DNA from: Nocardioides rubriscoriae
Lineage (GTDB): Bacteria; Actinomycetota; Actinomycetes; Propionibacteriales; Nocardioidaceae
Direction of reading: 5' to 3'
DNA length: 64,000 nt
NCBI RefSeq assembly: GCF_008087085.1
Contig: NZ_VIYJ01000001.1
Span: 372,001 to 436,000 of the forward strand
The notes below the pieces were generated by a model, which worked only from the letters and a program-made list of their open reading frames with translations, ran no database searches and had not been told where the DNA came from. Below are positions 1 through 8,129 of this stretch, piece by piece; position 1 is the first letter of the stretch, and each line of letters opens with the position of its first letter. The position numbers were made by a program, and so were the translations under genes.

Positions 1-99
1 CGCCGAGTAGTGCACGAAGACGTCGTCGCCGCCGTCCTCCTGCGCGATGAAACCGAAACCCTTCTCGGCGTTGAACCACTTCACGGTGCCCTGAGCCAT
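1..99 (-). CDS. Cold-shock domain protein, CspA family (C-terminus beyond the window)
   Basis: The first 33 residues are visible, starting [18 protein letters not shown]. This carries the RNP-1 motif KGFGFI and the start of RNP-2 (VFVHYSA), so the protein is a single-domain cold-shock OB fold of the kind that binds single-stranded RNA or DNA as an RNA chaperone. An AAGGAG ribosome site lies nine bases before the ATG. The rest of the gene (about 34 more residues in this family) lies off the left edge. A long untranslated leader upstream fits the post-transcriptional control known for csp genes. Confidence 0.95.
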   Translation of the reverse strand, partial: MAQGTVKWFNAEKGFGFIAQEDGGDDVFVHYSA

Positions 100-297
100 T
101 GCTCATATCTCCTTGTATCGGGGCGAGAGCCGCCACGTCAGCGACCCGCAACAGGTGCGGTGACACGTCGCTCCGACCCATGGGATGACACCACAAACCA
201 GAAACGCCGTTGGATCACGTACTCCTTAGGCGTCAGACCAGCTGAGAACTTGCGCCTGTTGCATTCATGACCTTACCAACTGCACCGGCCAGGAAAA
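100..297 (-). promoter_or_regulatory. Promoter and structured 5' leader of the cold-shock gene
   Basis: No gene lies between the csp start and tRNA-Lys. On the minus strand TTTTCC (297-292), 16 bases and TAAGGT (275-270) make a plausible promoter, which would start the RNA near 264 and give a leader of about 165 bases. The segments 252-262 and 148-158 are complementary in that RNA (10 of 11 pairs), so the 5' end can pair with a segment about 50 bases before the ribosome site. The pairing is read from sequence; a role in cold-shock control is inferred from known csp leaders. I see nothing gene-like from 298 to 521. Confidence 0.45.
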
Positions 298-521
298 GAG
301 TTCGCACCCCTCGGATCCGATTCGTCCGTGTGAACTTCCCACGACGCGCGGGTGACCGACACCGCCCCCGGGGCAGCGCGGGCGGTCGCGGTGGCCGGTC
401 TGGACGAGCGTGGGCTCGCGGCCGCAACCGCGCCCGCCCGCACGAACCGCGACGTCTCGCACTATCCTCCAGGCCTGGGGGCGATCCGGAGCAGTGTGCG
501 TGCTCCGGGGGCTCCCCACCC

Positions 522-597
522 GGGCCCCTAGCTCAATTGGCAGAGCTGAGGACTTTTAATCCTTAGGTTGTGGGTTCGAGTCCCACGGGGCCTACCA
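522..597 (+). tRNA. tRNA-Lys (anticodon TTT)
   Basis: The gene folds into a full cloverleaf. The acceptor stem GGGCCCC pairs with GGGGCCT, the anticodon loop is CTTTTAA and the T-arm is GTGGG-TTCGAGT-CCCAC. The discriminator is A, and CCA is encoded in the DNA at 595-597. It stands alone here, unlike the tRNA genes near 23-26 kb, which do not encode CCA. Confidence 0.97.
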
Positions 598-717
598 GCG
601 TCGTACGCCGTCGCCCCGGGGCAGGCCGATCCCCCGGGAAAGGATCTTCACGCTTACTTCACAACGGCCGACCCGTGACGCGTGTGACGACTCCGATGTC
701 TCGACATGCTGGCAGGC

Positions 718-1101
718 ATGACGAAGATCCTGGTCGCGGACGACAACGACGACCTGCGCGACCTGATCACCCTGTTCCTCGTGCGCGCGGGCTATGACGT
801 CACCGCGGTGCCCGACGGCATGGCGGCGTGGACCGAGATCCAGGCACGGCGCTACGACCTGGTGGTGCTCGACAACACGATGCCGAGGATGACGGGCATC
901 GAGGTTCTCGTCGCCTGCCGCGACGCGCAGATGGCCGACCGGCCGCCCGTCATCATGCTGTCGGCGCTGCGGTCACGCCACGACGTCGAGGCAGGGCTCG
1001 ACGCGGGTGCCGACGCCTACATGACCAAGCCGTTCACCTGTGCTGGTCTGATCGGCCAGATCGACACGCTCCTGGGCCGCGGGACCGCCACCGCGATGTG
1101 A
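718..1101 (+). CDS. Single-domain response regulator (receiver only)
   Basis: This 127-residue protein is one complete CheY-like receiver with no output domain. The acidic pocket is VADDND near residues 6-11, the phospho-acceptor is Asp52 (LVVLDNTMP), and the conserved Lys lies in MTKPF. An in-frame ATG at 706 exists, but starting at 718 (MTKILVADD) places the first strand where receivers usually begin. The gene ends four bases from the end of the facing histidine kinase gene. That kinase is a plausible phosphodonor, but only proximity supports this. Confidence 0.88.
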   Translation: MTKILVADDNDDLRDLITLFLVRAGYDVTAVPDGMAAWTEIQARRYDLVVLDNTMPRMTGIEVLVACRDAQMADRPPVIMLSALRSRHDVEAGLDAGADAYMTKPFTCAGLIGQIDTLLGRGTATAM

Positions 1102-1105
1102 CGGC

Positions 1106-3145
1106 TCAGACGGGGGCGAGCGGCAGGTCGAAGACGAACGTCGTGCCTGACGTCGCAGATCCCACGTCCTCGGCGTAGATCATCCCCCCGTGACGCTCGA
1201 CGATGGTGCGGCACAGGGCGAGCCCGAGGCCGGTCCCGGCGTACTGGCCTGCGTGGTCTTGCGACCGGAACAGCCGTGAGAACACCAGCTCGCGGTCCGC
1301 CGGCGGGATCCCGATCCCGTTGTCGGTGACGCGGACGACCACCCGGGGCCCGACGGCGTGCCCGCTGATCGTGATGTGGGGCACCGTCCCAGTGGCGACG
1401 TACTTCGCCGCGTTGCCGAGGAGGTTCGCCAGGAGCCGGCCGACGAGCTGCCTGTCGGCCATGACCGCGGGGATGTCGGGGTGGACGTCGATCACGACCT
1501 CCCTCGGCAACGACTCGTGCAGCTCGCCGACGAGACCCAGCGGGCCGCTGAGGTCGAGCGGCTCGAGCTCGAGCTCGGCTCCCTCGGCGGTGGCCTGCTC
1601 CAGGAAGTCCTCGATAAGTCCGGTCATGCGGTCGATGGACCCGACGGCGCGCAGGAGCGCGACCGAGAGCGTCTCGCGATCGACGTCGACCGGCGACACG
1701 GACGCAGCCATCGAAGCCAGGTCGAGCCACCCGCGGGCTGCGGTGAGCGGCGACCTAAGGTCGTGGGACACGTTCTCGGCGAACTCCAGAAGGCCCTGCC
1801 GCTCACGTCGCAGGTCGGTGACGTCGCGGTAGACGACGACGACACCGAGGGGGCTCCCGTCACCACCCGGCCTCGCCAGGGCAGCCGCCGACACCGACAG
1901 TGTTCGTCGAGCGCCGTCCGTACGACGCACGCACAGGTCGTGGGCCAGCACCCGTCCCTCCGAGAGCGCTCGGTGCGAGGGGCGCTCGCTCGGATCCATC
2001 GCACGCCCGTCGGGATGTTCCACGACGTAGTCCTCGGCCTGGTGCTGGTACCCGGTCGTGGTCGACTGCAGCATCGCTCGCGCAGCGGAGTTCGCACGGG
2101 TCAGCTGCCCGGCGGGGTTGACGATGACGATGCCCTCGTCGAGGGCCTCGGTCATCGTGTCCAGCAGCTCGGCGCGCGCCGTCGCCTCCCGCTGCTCCGC
2201 GTGGAGGGCGGCCGTGAGCGTGTCGCGCTGGTCGCGACCAGAGGCGAGCGCGAGCGCGATCAACATGATGGTGAGCAGGTAGGCCTGCGTCACGACCAGC
2301 TCGCTCTCGGCGCCTCCGATGCCGGCGAACGGACCACTGCCCACGAGGGTCGCGACGACGGCGAGCGTCCCGAACAGGGCCGTGTGCCAGGCAGCGGCCA
2401 GCGTGGAGAAGCGGGTCGCGACCCAGGTCGCGCTGACGGCCCCCAAGAACGCCAGCGGCAGGTCGTAGGCGACGAAGATCACGAGGTAGCTGATGAGGGA
2501 GACGATCAGGAGGAGCGTCGCCTCGGCGACCCGGGCCCTGGACGGCGCCCGTGGCCGCCACGATGACTGCCACCGCTCCAGCAGGAGGTGCCCGCACGCG
2601 CCGACGACCACGATGCCCGTCGCGTTGGTCGCCCACCAGATCGTGAAGCCGTCGACGTAGTCGGCCACCGACTGCGGGGTCGAGGCCAGGCCCGCCACCA
2701 GGGCCCCAGCCGCGGTGGCGAGCGTGACCGCCAGCGTGCCCAGGGCGAGGGTGGACGGGTCGTGCACGCTCTCGCCACCACCCGCTCCCAGGAGCCGGGG
2801 GCACCATCGCCGCACCAGGGTCGTCGCGATCACCACCTGGACGACCCCTGCTCCCGAGATCACGACTGCAGGCAGCGCAGGTGTCGCGACGAGTCCGGAG
2901 ACGACCAGCGTCTCTGCGGTCATGAGCACCACCACGGCGACGCGTTGGCGCCGGGAGGGCTGCACCAGCAGCCACAGGAACGCCGAGCCGGCGGCGGGCC
3001 ACACCAGCGCCGGCCTGGCCGCCGAGTCGCCAGCACTCCAGCCCGCGAGCAGCAGTGCGCCGTGGACCGCCGCCCACCCGGCGGTGGCCGTCGGACCCGG
3101 TCGTCGAGGCCGCTGGACCCAGGAGACGGATGACCGCAGCGTCAT
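1106..3145 (-). CDS. Membrane sensor histidine kinase with MASE1-like and PAS domains
   Basis: The 679-residue protein starts with about 280 hydrophobic residues in many membrane spans resembling the MASE1 sensor. A PAS domain follows at about 325-445, then a HisKA helix with the phospho-accepting His461 (ENVSHDLRSPL) and a HATPase domain with N box (LLGNAAKY), G1 (DNGIGI) and G2 (GTGLGLAL). The ATG at 3145 overlaps the stop of the upstream response regulator by one base (TGATG), so the two are translationally coupled partners. A GTG at 3178 would only add residues that overlap the regulator. The MASE1 ligand is unknown. Confidence 0.9.
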   Translation of the reverse strand: MTLRSSVSWVQRPRRPGPTATAGWAAVHGALLLAGWSAGDSAARPALVWPAAGSAFLWLLVQPSRRQRVAVVVLMTAETLVVSGLVATPALPAVVISGAGVVQVVIATTLVRRWCPRLLGAGGGESVHDPSTLALGTLAVTLATAAGALVAGLASTPQSVADYVDGFTIWWATNATGIVVVGACGHLLLERWQSSWRPRAPSRARVAEATLLLIVSLISYLVIFVAYDLPLAFLGAVSATWVATRFSTLAAAWHTALFGTLAVVATLVGSGPFAGIGGAESELVVTQAYLLTIMLIALALASGRDQRDTLTAALHAEQREATARAELLDTMTEALDEGIVIVNPAGQLTRANSAARAMLQSTTTGYQHQAEDYVVEHPDGRAMDPSERPSHRALSEGRVLAHDLCVRRTDGARRTLSVSAAALARPGGDGSPLGVVVVYRDVTDLRRERQGLLEFAENVSHDLRSPLTAARGWLDLASMAASVSPVDVDRETLSVALLRAVGSIDRMTGLIEDFLEQATAEGAELELEPLDLSGPLGLVGELHESLPREVVIDVHPDIPAVMADRQLVGRLLANLLGNAAKYVATGTVPHITISGHAVGPRVVVRVTDNGIGIPPADRELVFSRLFRSQDHAGQYAGTGLGLALCRTIVERHGGMIYAEDVGSATSGTTFVFDLPLAPV

Positions 3146-4074
3146 CAGACGATGGTAGGACCATCGCCTTCGCGACACTCGAGATTCGAGGCGACGGCCC
3201 AGGCCTGCTGCAGGAGGTCGGCGAGCTGTCCTCGTGCCGACCCGCCGAGCTGCTCGGTACGCACGACCTCGAGCACCCTCTCCGCCAACGAGACCAGGGA
3301 CGACGCGTCGGGGGCCGGCGCATCGTCGGCCGGCGACGCCTCACCGTCACGGTCGGGCGTCGTCACCTGCGGGTGGGGGCTGTCGGCGTCGCTCTCCGCG
3401 ATCCACCGGTACCCGATCCCGCTCTCCGTCCGCAGCAGGTGCGAGTCGGTGGCGTCGTCCCCGAGCTTGTGCCGCAGCGAACGGACGTGCGCCCGCAGGG
3501 CCCCGTTGACCTCGGGCCCGTGGTCGGTCGACCAGATCTGGTGAGCGAGCCACCGATGGGTCACCACCCGGCCCGGCCGCCGTGACACCGCCTCGAGCAG
3601 TCGCCACTCGAGGGGAGTCAGTCGCACCTCGTGACCCGCGCGGCGCACGGTCATGGAGGCGGTGTCGATGCTCAGCTCGCCGAAGTGGCGCTCGGTCACA
3701 CCCGGAGCGACGGCCTCGGATCGACGGACCACGGCCCTGACACGAGCGGCGAGCTCGGCGGCCCTGAAAGGCTTGGTGATGAAGTCGTCGGCGCCGGCGT
3801 CGAGCGCATCGATGCGGCTGACGTGGCGACTGGTGCCGGACAGGAAGATCACCGGCGTGTCGCCTGCTGAGCGCAGCTGCTCGATCACCTGGAGTCCCGA
3901 CAGGTCCGGCAGTCCGAGGTCGAGGAGCACCAGGTCAGGTCGTCGGTCCTGGTAGGCGACCAAGCCCGCCCTCCCGGACGGGGCGTCGACGACGTCCCAC
4001 CCGTACGTCTTCAACAGCTGGGTCAGGTAGGCGCGGGTGTCCTCGTCATCCTCGATGACCAGCACGGTTGCCAT
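3145..4074 (-). CDS. OmpR-family response regulator with a C-terminal extension
   Basis: Residues 1-115 are a receiver with Glu8/Asp9/Asp10, phospho-acceptor Asp52 (LVLLDLGLP) and Lys101. Residues 130-226 are a winged-helix DNA-binding domain ending in RTESGIGYRW, closest in feel to KdpE-type regulators. About 83 more residues follow: an acidic, proline-rich linker and a predicted helix at about 258-297. OmpR-family proteins normally end near residue 230, so this tail is unusual. The gene is cotranscribed with and coupled to the downstream MASE1 kinase. No potassium-transport genes are nearby, so I do not call it KdpE. Confidence 0.9.
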   Translation of the reverse strand: MATVLVIEDDEDTRAYLTQLLKTYGWDVVDAPSGRAGLVAYQDRRPDLVLLDLGLPDLSGLQVIEQLRSAGDTPVIFLSGTSRHVSRIDALDAGADDFITKPFRAAELAARVRAVVRRSEAVAPGVTERHFGELSIDTASMTVRRAGHEVRLTPLEWRLLEAVSRRPGRVVTHRWLAHQIWSTDHGPEVNGALRAHVRSLRHKLGDDATDSHLLRTESGIGYRWIAESDADSPHPQVTTPDRDGEASPADDAPAPDASSLVSLAERVLEVVRTEQLGGSARGQLADLLQQAWAVASNLECREGDGPTIV

Positions 4075-4116
4075 GTGATCACAGTAGGCGCGATCGACGT
4101 GCGGTCCAGTGGTCCT

Positions 4117-4137
4117 GCGACCTCGAGCCGAGGTCGC
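4117..4137. promoter_or_regulatory. Perfect inverted repeat between divergent regulator genes
   Basis: GCGACCTCG and CGAGGTCGC flank a 3-base centre in the 111-base gap between the OmpR-type regulator (minus) and the TetR gene (plus). The spacing suits an operator for either protein. It shares GACC/GGTC half-sites with the palindrome upstream of paaA (10352-10371), which hints at TetR autoregulation. This is inference from position and symmetry. Confidence 0.45.
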
Positions 4138-4185
4138 CGCTTCGACCAGAGTGGGGCCGGGCGCCCCGTGTGCGAGGCTTCGCCG

Positions 4186-4788
4186 GTGACCGAACCGGCA
4201 GCCAGGGCGCGACGTGGGCGACCCGGCCACGACCAGGCCGCGGTGCTGGCCGCGGCCATCGAGCTGTTCAACCGCAAGGGCTTCCAGGCGACCAGCATCG
4301 GTGACATCGCCGAGTCGCTCCACGTCACGAAGTCCGCGATCTACCACCACGTCGCCAGCAAGGAGCAGCTGTTGGCCGAGGCGCTCGACGAGGCGCTCGT
4401 CGAGCTCGAGGCGACCGTCGCAGCGGCGGTGGCGGCCGACGGCTCGGCCTACGACCAGCTGCGGGGCGTCGTACGCCGCAGCGTGGAGGTGCTCGTCGAG
4501 CACCAGCCGGCGGTGACCCTGCTGCTGCGGGTGCACGGCAACAGCGACACCGAGCGCGCGGCCCAGCGGCGCCGGCGCGCGATCGACGCCCAGCTCGCGG
4601 CGCTGGTGCGCCAGGCCGCGCAGGAGGGAGCGCTGCGAGGCGACCTCGACCCCGACCTGGTCAGCCGGCTGCTGTTCGGCATGGTCAACTCGCTGGTCGA
4701 GTGGTACCGCCCCAGCGGTCCGGTCTCGACCGAGGAGGTCGCGACGGCTGTCGCGGCGCTGTCGTTCGAGGGCCTGGCCGCCCCCTGA
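4186..4788 (+). CDS. TetR-family regulator, probable phenylacetate repressor
   Basis: The 200-residue protein has an N-terminal TetR helix-turn-helix (IGDIAESLHVTKSAIYHHVASKEQLL, discussed as a motif near residues 33-58) and an all-helical ligand domain. I chose the GTG at 4186 because it leaves a normal short lead (VTEPAARARRGRPG) before the HTH; the open frame upstream runs into the divergent promoter. Its stop lies 14 bases from the convergent end of paaK. TetR-family PaaR proteins repress paa genes and release on phenylacetyl-CoA, and a TetR-style palindrome sits in the paaA/paaZ gap. The link is contextual. Confidence 0.85.
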   Translation: MTEPAARARRGRPGHDQAAVLAAAIELFNRKGFQATSIGDIAESLHVTKSAIYHHVASKEQLLAEALDEALVELEATVAAAVAADGSAYDQLRGVVRRSVEVLVEHQPAVTLLLRVHGNSDTERAAQRRRRAIDAQLAALVRQAAQEGALRGDLDPDLVSRLLFGMVNSLVEWYRPSGPVSTEEVATAVAALSFEGLAAP

Positions 4789-4802
4789 CCGCCGGCTCGG
4801 CG

Positions 4803-6110
4803 TCAGCGCCGGGGCCGCTTGTCGACGATGCGGCGCATCTTGCCGACCGACCGTTCGACGCTGTCGGGGTCGACGACGTCGACGGCCACCGTCACCCCGA
4901 TCGAGGCCTTGACGAGGTGGCGCAGGTGGGCGCCGGCCGCGTCGGCCTCGTCGCGGGTCGCCGCCTCGCGGCGCTCGACGAGCACCGTCATGGAGTCGAG
5001 GGTGCCGTCGCGGTCGAGCACGCACTGGAAGTGCGGCGACAGCGCCGGGGTGGCGAGGATGAGCTCCTCGATCTGGGTGGGGAAGAGGTTGACCCCGCGC
5101 AGGATGATCATGTCGTCGGTGCGGCCGGTGATCTTCTCGATGCGCCGCATCGTGCGGGCGGTGCCGGGCAGCAGCCGGGTCAGGTCGCGCGTGCGGTAGC
5201 GGATGACCGGCATCGCCTGCTTGGTCAGCGAGGTGAGGACCAGCTCGCCCTCCTCACCGTCGGGCAGCACCTCGCCGGTGACCGGGTCGATCACCTCGGG
5301 GTAGAAGTGGTCCTCCCAGACCGTCAGGCCGTCCTTGGTCTCCACGCACTCCGACGCCACCCCCGGGCCGATGACCTCCGACAGCCCGTAGATGTCGACG
5401 GCGTGCATGTCGAGGCGCTGCTCCATCTCGCGGCGCATGTCGTTGGTCCACGGCTCGGCGCCGAAGATGCCGACCTTGAGTGACGTCGTGCGTGGGTCGA
5501 CGCCCTGGCGCTCCATCTCGTCGATGATCGAGAGCATGTAGGACGGCGTGACCATGATCAGGTCGGGCTCGAAGTCGAGGATCAGCTGCACCTGCCGCTC
5601 GGTCATCCCGCCCGAGACCGGCACGACGGTGCACCCGAGCTTCTCGGCGCCGTAGTGGGCCCCGAGCCCGCCGGTGAACAGCCCGTAGCCGTAGGCGTTG
5701 TGCAGCACGTGGCCCCGGCGACCACCGGCCGCGCGGATGCTGCGGGCGACCACCGTGGCCCAGGTGTCGATGTCGTCGGCGGTGTAGCCGACCACGGTCG
5801 GCTTGCCGGTCGTGCCGGACGAGGCGTGCACGCGCACGACCTGCTCGCGCGGCACCGCGAACATCGCGAACGGGTAGTTGTCACGCAGGTCGGCCTTCGT
5901 CGTGAAGGGCAGCCGTGCGAGGTCGGCGAGCTCGCGCACGTCGTCGGGGTGCACCCCCGCGGCGTCCCACGCGGCGCGGTAGTGGGGCACGTGGTCGTAG
6001 GCGTGGCGCACCGACCACCGCAACCGCTCGGTCTGCAACGCCCGCAGCTCGTCGACCGAGCAGGTCTCGACCGGCTCGAGATCACCGGGGCGGGGGCTCA
6101 GGTCGTGCAC
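4803..6110 (-). CDS. paaK: Phenylacetate-CoA ligase
   Basis: This 435-residue adenylating enzyme activates phenylacetate to phenylacetyl-CoA with ATP, the entry step of the pathway. It shows the P-loop ASSGTTGKPTVVGYT near residues 95-110, an adenylate-binding YGLSEV motif, and the C-terminal hinge with GRTDDMIILRGVNLFP followed by a small lid domain. Length is standard for PaaK. The GTG start follows the paaI stop by one base, so it is the last gene of the minus-strand paa operon, paaA-B-C-D-E-I-K. Confidence 0.96.
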   Translation of the reverse strand: MHDLSPRPGDLEPVETCSVDELRALQTERLRWSVRHAYDHVPHYRAAWDAAGVHPDDVRELADLARLPFTTKADLRDNYPFAMFAVPREQVVRVHASSGTTGKPTVVGYTADDIDTWATVVARSIRAAGGRRGHVLHNAYGYGLFTGGLGAHYGAEKLGCTVVPVSGGMTERQVQLILDFEPDLIMVTPSYMLSIIDEMERQGVDPRTTSLKVGIFGAEPWTNDMRREMEQRLDMHAVDIYGLSEVIGPGVASECVETKDGLTVWEDHFYPEVIDPVTGEVLPDGEEGELVLTSLTKQAMPVIRYRTRDLTRLLPGTARTMRRIEKITGRTDDMIILRGVNLFPTQIEELILATPALSPHFQCVLDRDGTLDSMTVLVERREAATRDEADAAGAHLRHLVKASIGVTVAVDVVDPDSVERSVGKMRRIVDKRPRR

Positions 6111-6111
6111 G

Positions 6112-6528
6112 TCACTGCCTCCCGGTCAGGGCGACGGCCCGGCTGCGGCCGCGCATCTCGGCGACCACGACGCCGTCGGCGGCACGGCTGACGGTGACGT
6201 CGTAGAGGCCCGAGCGCCCGCGCAGCGCGGTCTCGCGCGCCACGGCCACCAGCTCGTCGCCCAGGCGCCCGGCCTCAAGGAAGGTGATGTCGAAGCCCGA
6301 CGCCACCGTCGTTCGCCCGCGCGAGTTGCAGGCCAGCGCGAAGGCGCTGTCGGCGAGCGTGGCGACCAGGCCGCCGTGGGCGAGGTCGTGGCCGTTGACC
6401 ATGTCGGCGCGCACCGTCATCGCCACCGTCGCGTGGCCGGGAGCGAGGTCGACCAGCACCATCCCGAGCGCCTGCGACGCCGCGTCCGCGGCCCACATGG
6501 CGCGGGCCGTCTCGGCCGGGTCAGGCAT
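6112..6528 (-). CDS. paaI: PaaI hotdog acyl-CoA thioesterase
   Basis: At 138 residues this is a single hotdog-fold domain with the PaaI signature HDLAHGGLVATLADSAFA. PaaI hydrolyses dead-end ring-hydroxylated phenylacetyl-CoA derivatives, freeing CoA when the downstream pathway stalls. The ATG lies inside the end of paaE (8-base overlap), so the gene is coupled between paaE and paaK. It is distinct from the larger thioesterase-like gene at 17.9 kb. Confidence 0.93.
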   Translation of the reverse strand: MPDPAETARAMWAADAASQALGMVLVDLAPGHATVAMTVRADMVNGHDLAHGGLVATLADSAFALACNSRGRTTVASGFDITFLEAGRLGDELVAVARETALRGRSGLYDVTVSRAADGVVVAEMRGRSRAVALTGRQ

Positions 6529-7612
6529 CGAAGTCGACCGTCACGGCGTCGCCCACCGGGTAGGACTGGCAGGTCAGCACGAACCCGGCCTCGACCTCGG
6601 ACGGCTCGAGCGCGTAGTTGCGGCGCATGTCGACCTCGCCGTCGGTGACCTTGGCCCGGCAGGTGCCGCATACCCCGCCCTTGCAGGCGAAGGGCAGGTC
6701 GGAGCGGACGGCCTGGGCGCCGTCGAGGACGGTCCGGTCCCGCGGGAGCGCCACGGTCGCCGACAGGCCCTCGAGCACGACGGTGACGTCGGTCGTGGCG
6801 CCGTCGTACGCCGCGGCCTCACGTCGCAGCTCGGGCGGCGGCTCGTCGACGTAGAACAGCTCGAAGTGGACCCGGTCGGGCGCGACCCCGAGCTCGGCCA
6901 GCACCTCGCGGGCGTCGTTGATCATCGCGAACGGCCCACACAGCCAGACGTCGTCGAACCGCTCGACGGGCAGCAGCGCCGCGAACAGCCGGCGCAGCCG
7001 GTCGGCGTCGAGGCGGCCGGAGAACAGCTCGGCGTCGCGGGGCTCGCGCGAGAGCACGTGCACCAGCTGCAGCCGGGAGCCGTAGCGGTTCTTGAGGTCG
7101 CCGAGCTCCTCGGCGAACATCACCGACGCGCTGGTGCGGTTGCCGTAGAGCAGGGCCACCTCGGCGTCGCCGCCGGCCAGCAGCGAGCTGGTGATGGAGA
7201 GCATCGGGGTGATGCCGGAGCCCGCGGCGATGCAGAGGTGGCGGCCACCGGCGCCCGGGTCGGCCCGGAAGCTGCCGCTCGGGACCTGTACGTCGACCTC
7301 GTCGCCGGGCCGCACCTCGCGCACCAGCCAGCGGGAGAAGAGCCCGTCGGGGATCTCACGGACCCCGATGCGCGGCCGCGCGCCGGCGGGCGCGCAGATG
7401 GAGTAGGAGCGGCGCTCCTCGCGACCGTCGACCGTGCGCCGCAGGGTCAGCGACTGGCCGGGGGCGAAGGCGTAGTCGTCGGCGAGGTCGGCCGGCACGT
7501 CGAAGGTGACGGCGACCGCGTCGTCGCACAGCCGCTCGACCGCAGCCACGGTGAGGGTGTGGAAGGCCGCCAAGCGCGCGGGGCGCGGCGGGGCGTCGGG
7601 AGCGAGCGTCAT
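6521..7612 (-). CDS. paaE: Phenylacetyl-CoA epoxidase reductase subunit
   Basis: The 363-residue reductase feeds electrons from NADPH to the PaaABC di-iron epoxidase. Domains run in order: an FAD-binding barrel (RSYSICAP near residue 68), an NAD(P)-binding domain (GSGITPMLS; CGPFAM), and a C-terminal plant-type ferredoxin with C-x4-C-x2-C (CKGGVCGTC) and a last Cys in LTCQSYP. The ATG abuts the paaD stop without a gap (TGAATG), so translation is coupled. Confidence 0.97.
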   Translation of the reverse strand: MTLAPDAPPRPARLAAFHTLTVAAVERLCDDAVAVTFDVPADLADDYAFAPGQSLTLRRTVDGREERRSYSICAPAGARPRIGVREIPDGLFSRWLVREVRPGDEVDVQVPSGSFRADPGAGGRHLCIAAGSGITPMLSITSSLLAGGDAEVALLYGNRTSASVMFAEELGDLKNRYGSRLQLVHVLSREPRDAELFSGRLDADRLRRLFAALLPVERFDDVWLCGPFAMINDAREVLAELGVAPDRVHFELFYVDEPPPELRREAAAYDGATTDVTVVLEGLSATVALPRDRTVLDGAQAVRSDLPFACKGGVCGTCRAKVTDGEVDMRRNYALEPSEVEAGFVLTCQSYPVGDAVTVDFDA

Positions 7613-8122
7613 TCAGATCTCCTTGACGTGCTCGAAGGGCTCGAGGCAGGCGGTGCAGCGGTAGAGCGCCTTGCACGCGGTCGCCCCGAACTCCGACGTC
7701 AGCTCGACGCGCCCGGAGCCGCAGCGGGGGCAGTCGATCGCCCGGCGGGTGGGGGTCAGGGTGAGCGGGACGGGCCCGCCGGTGCGCGGGGCGGGGCCGG
7801 GCGCCGAGAGCCCGTGGTCGCGCAGCGCCTGGCGACCGCGCTCGGTGATCCAGTCGCTCGACCAGGCCGGGGTCAGCGACACCTCGACCCGCGCGGTGAA
7901 CCCGGCGTCGGTCAACCGGTGCACGAGGTCGTCGCGCATGGTGGCCATCGCCGGGCACCCGGAGTAGGTGGGGGTGATCGTGACGACCACGCCCTGCTCG
8001 CCGGCGCCGTCGTCGGCCCGCACGTCGCGCAACACCCCGAGGTCCTCGAGCGTCAGCATCGGCATCTCGGGGTCGGTGACCGCGGCGGCGATCTCGCGGG
8101 CCACCGTGGCGGTGGTGGTCAC
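7613..8122 (-). CDS. paaD: PaaD, MIP18/DUF59-family assembly factor of the epoxidase
   Basis: The 169-residue protein has an N-terminal DUF59 domain (DPEMPMLTLEDLGVL; TPTYSGCPAM near residue 53) and a C-terminal zinc ribbon with two CxxC pairs (CPRC, CTAC). PaaD is needed for an active epoxidase, probably by delivering iron or an Fe-S cluster to its partners. The GTG at 8122 starts seven bases after the paaC stop. A longer open frame upstream lies inside paaC and is a shadow. Confidence 0.95.
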   Translation of the reverse strand: MTTTATVAREIAAAVTDPEMPMLTLEDLGVLRDVRADDGAGEQGVVVTITPTYSGCPAMATMRDDLVHRLTDAGFTARVEVSLTPAWSSDWITERGRQALRDHGLSAPGPAPRTGGPVPLTLTPTRRAIDCPRCGSGRVELTSEFGATACKALYRCTACLEPFEHVKEI

Positions 8123-8129
8123 GGGCGGC

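Noticed and set aside
233..268. 11-codon frame in the csp leader (MNATGASSQLV)
   Set aside because: No ribosome site precedes it, and the best promoter would start the RNA inside it. I treat the segment as RNA structure.
3145..4074. KdpE assignment for the OmpR-type regulator
   Set aside because: The DNA-binding end looks KdpE-like, but the partner kinase is MASE1-type, not KdpD, and no kdpFABC genes are present.
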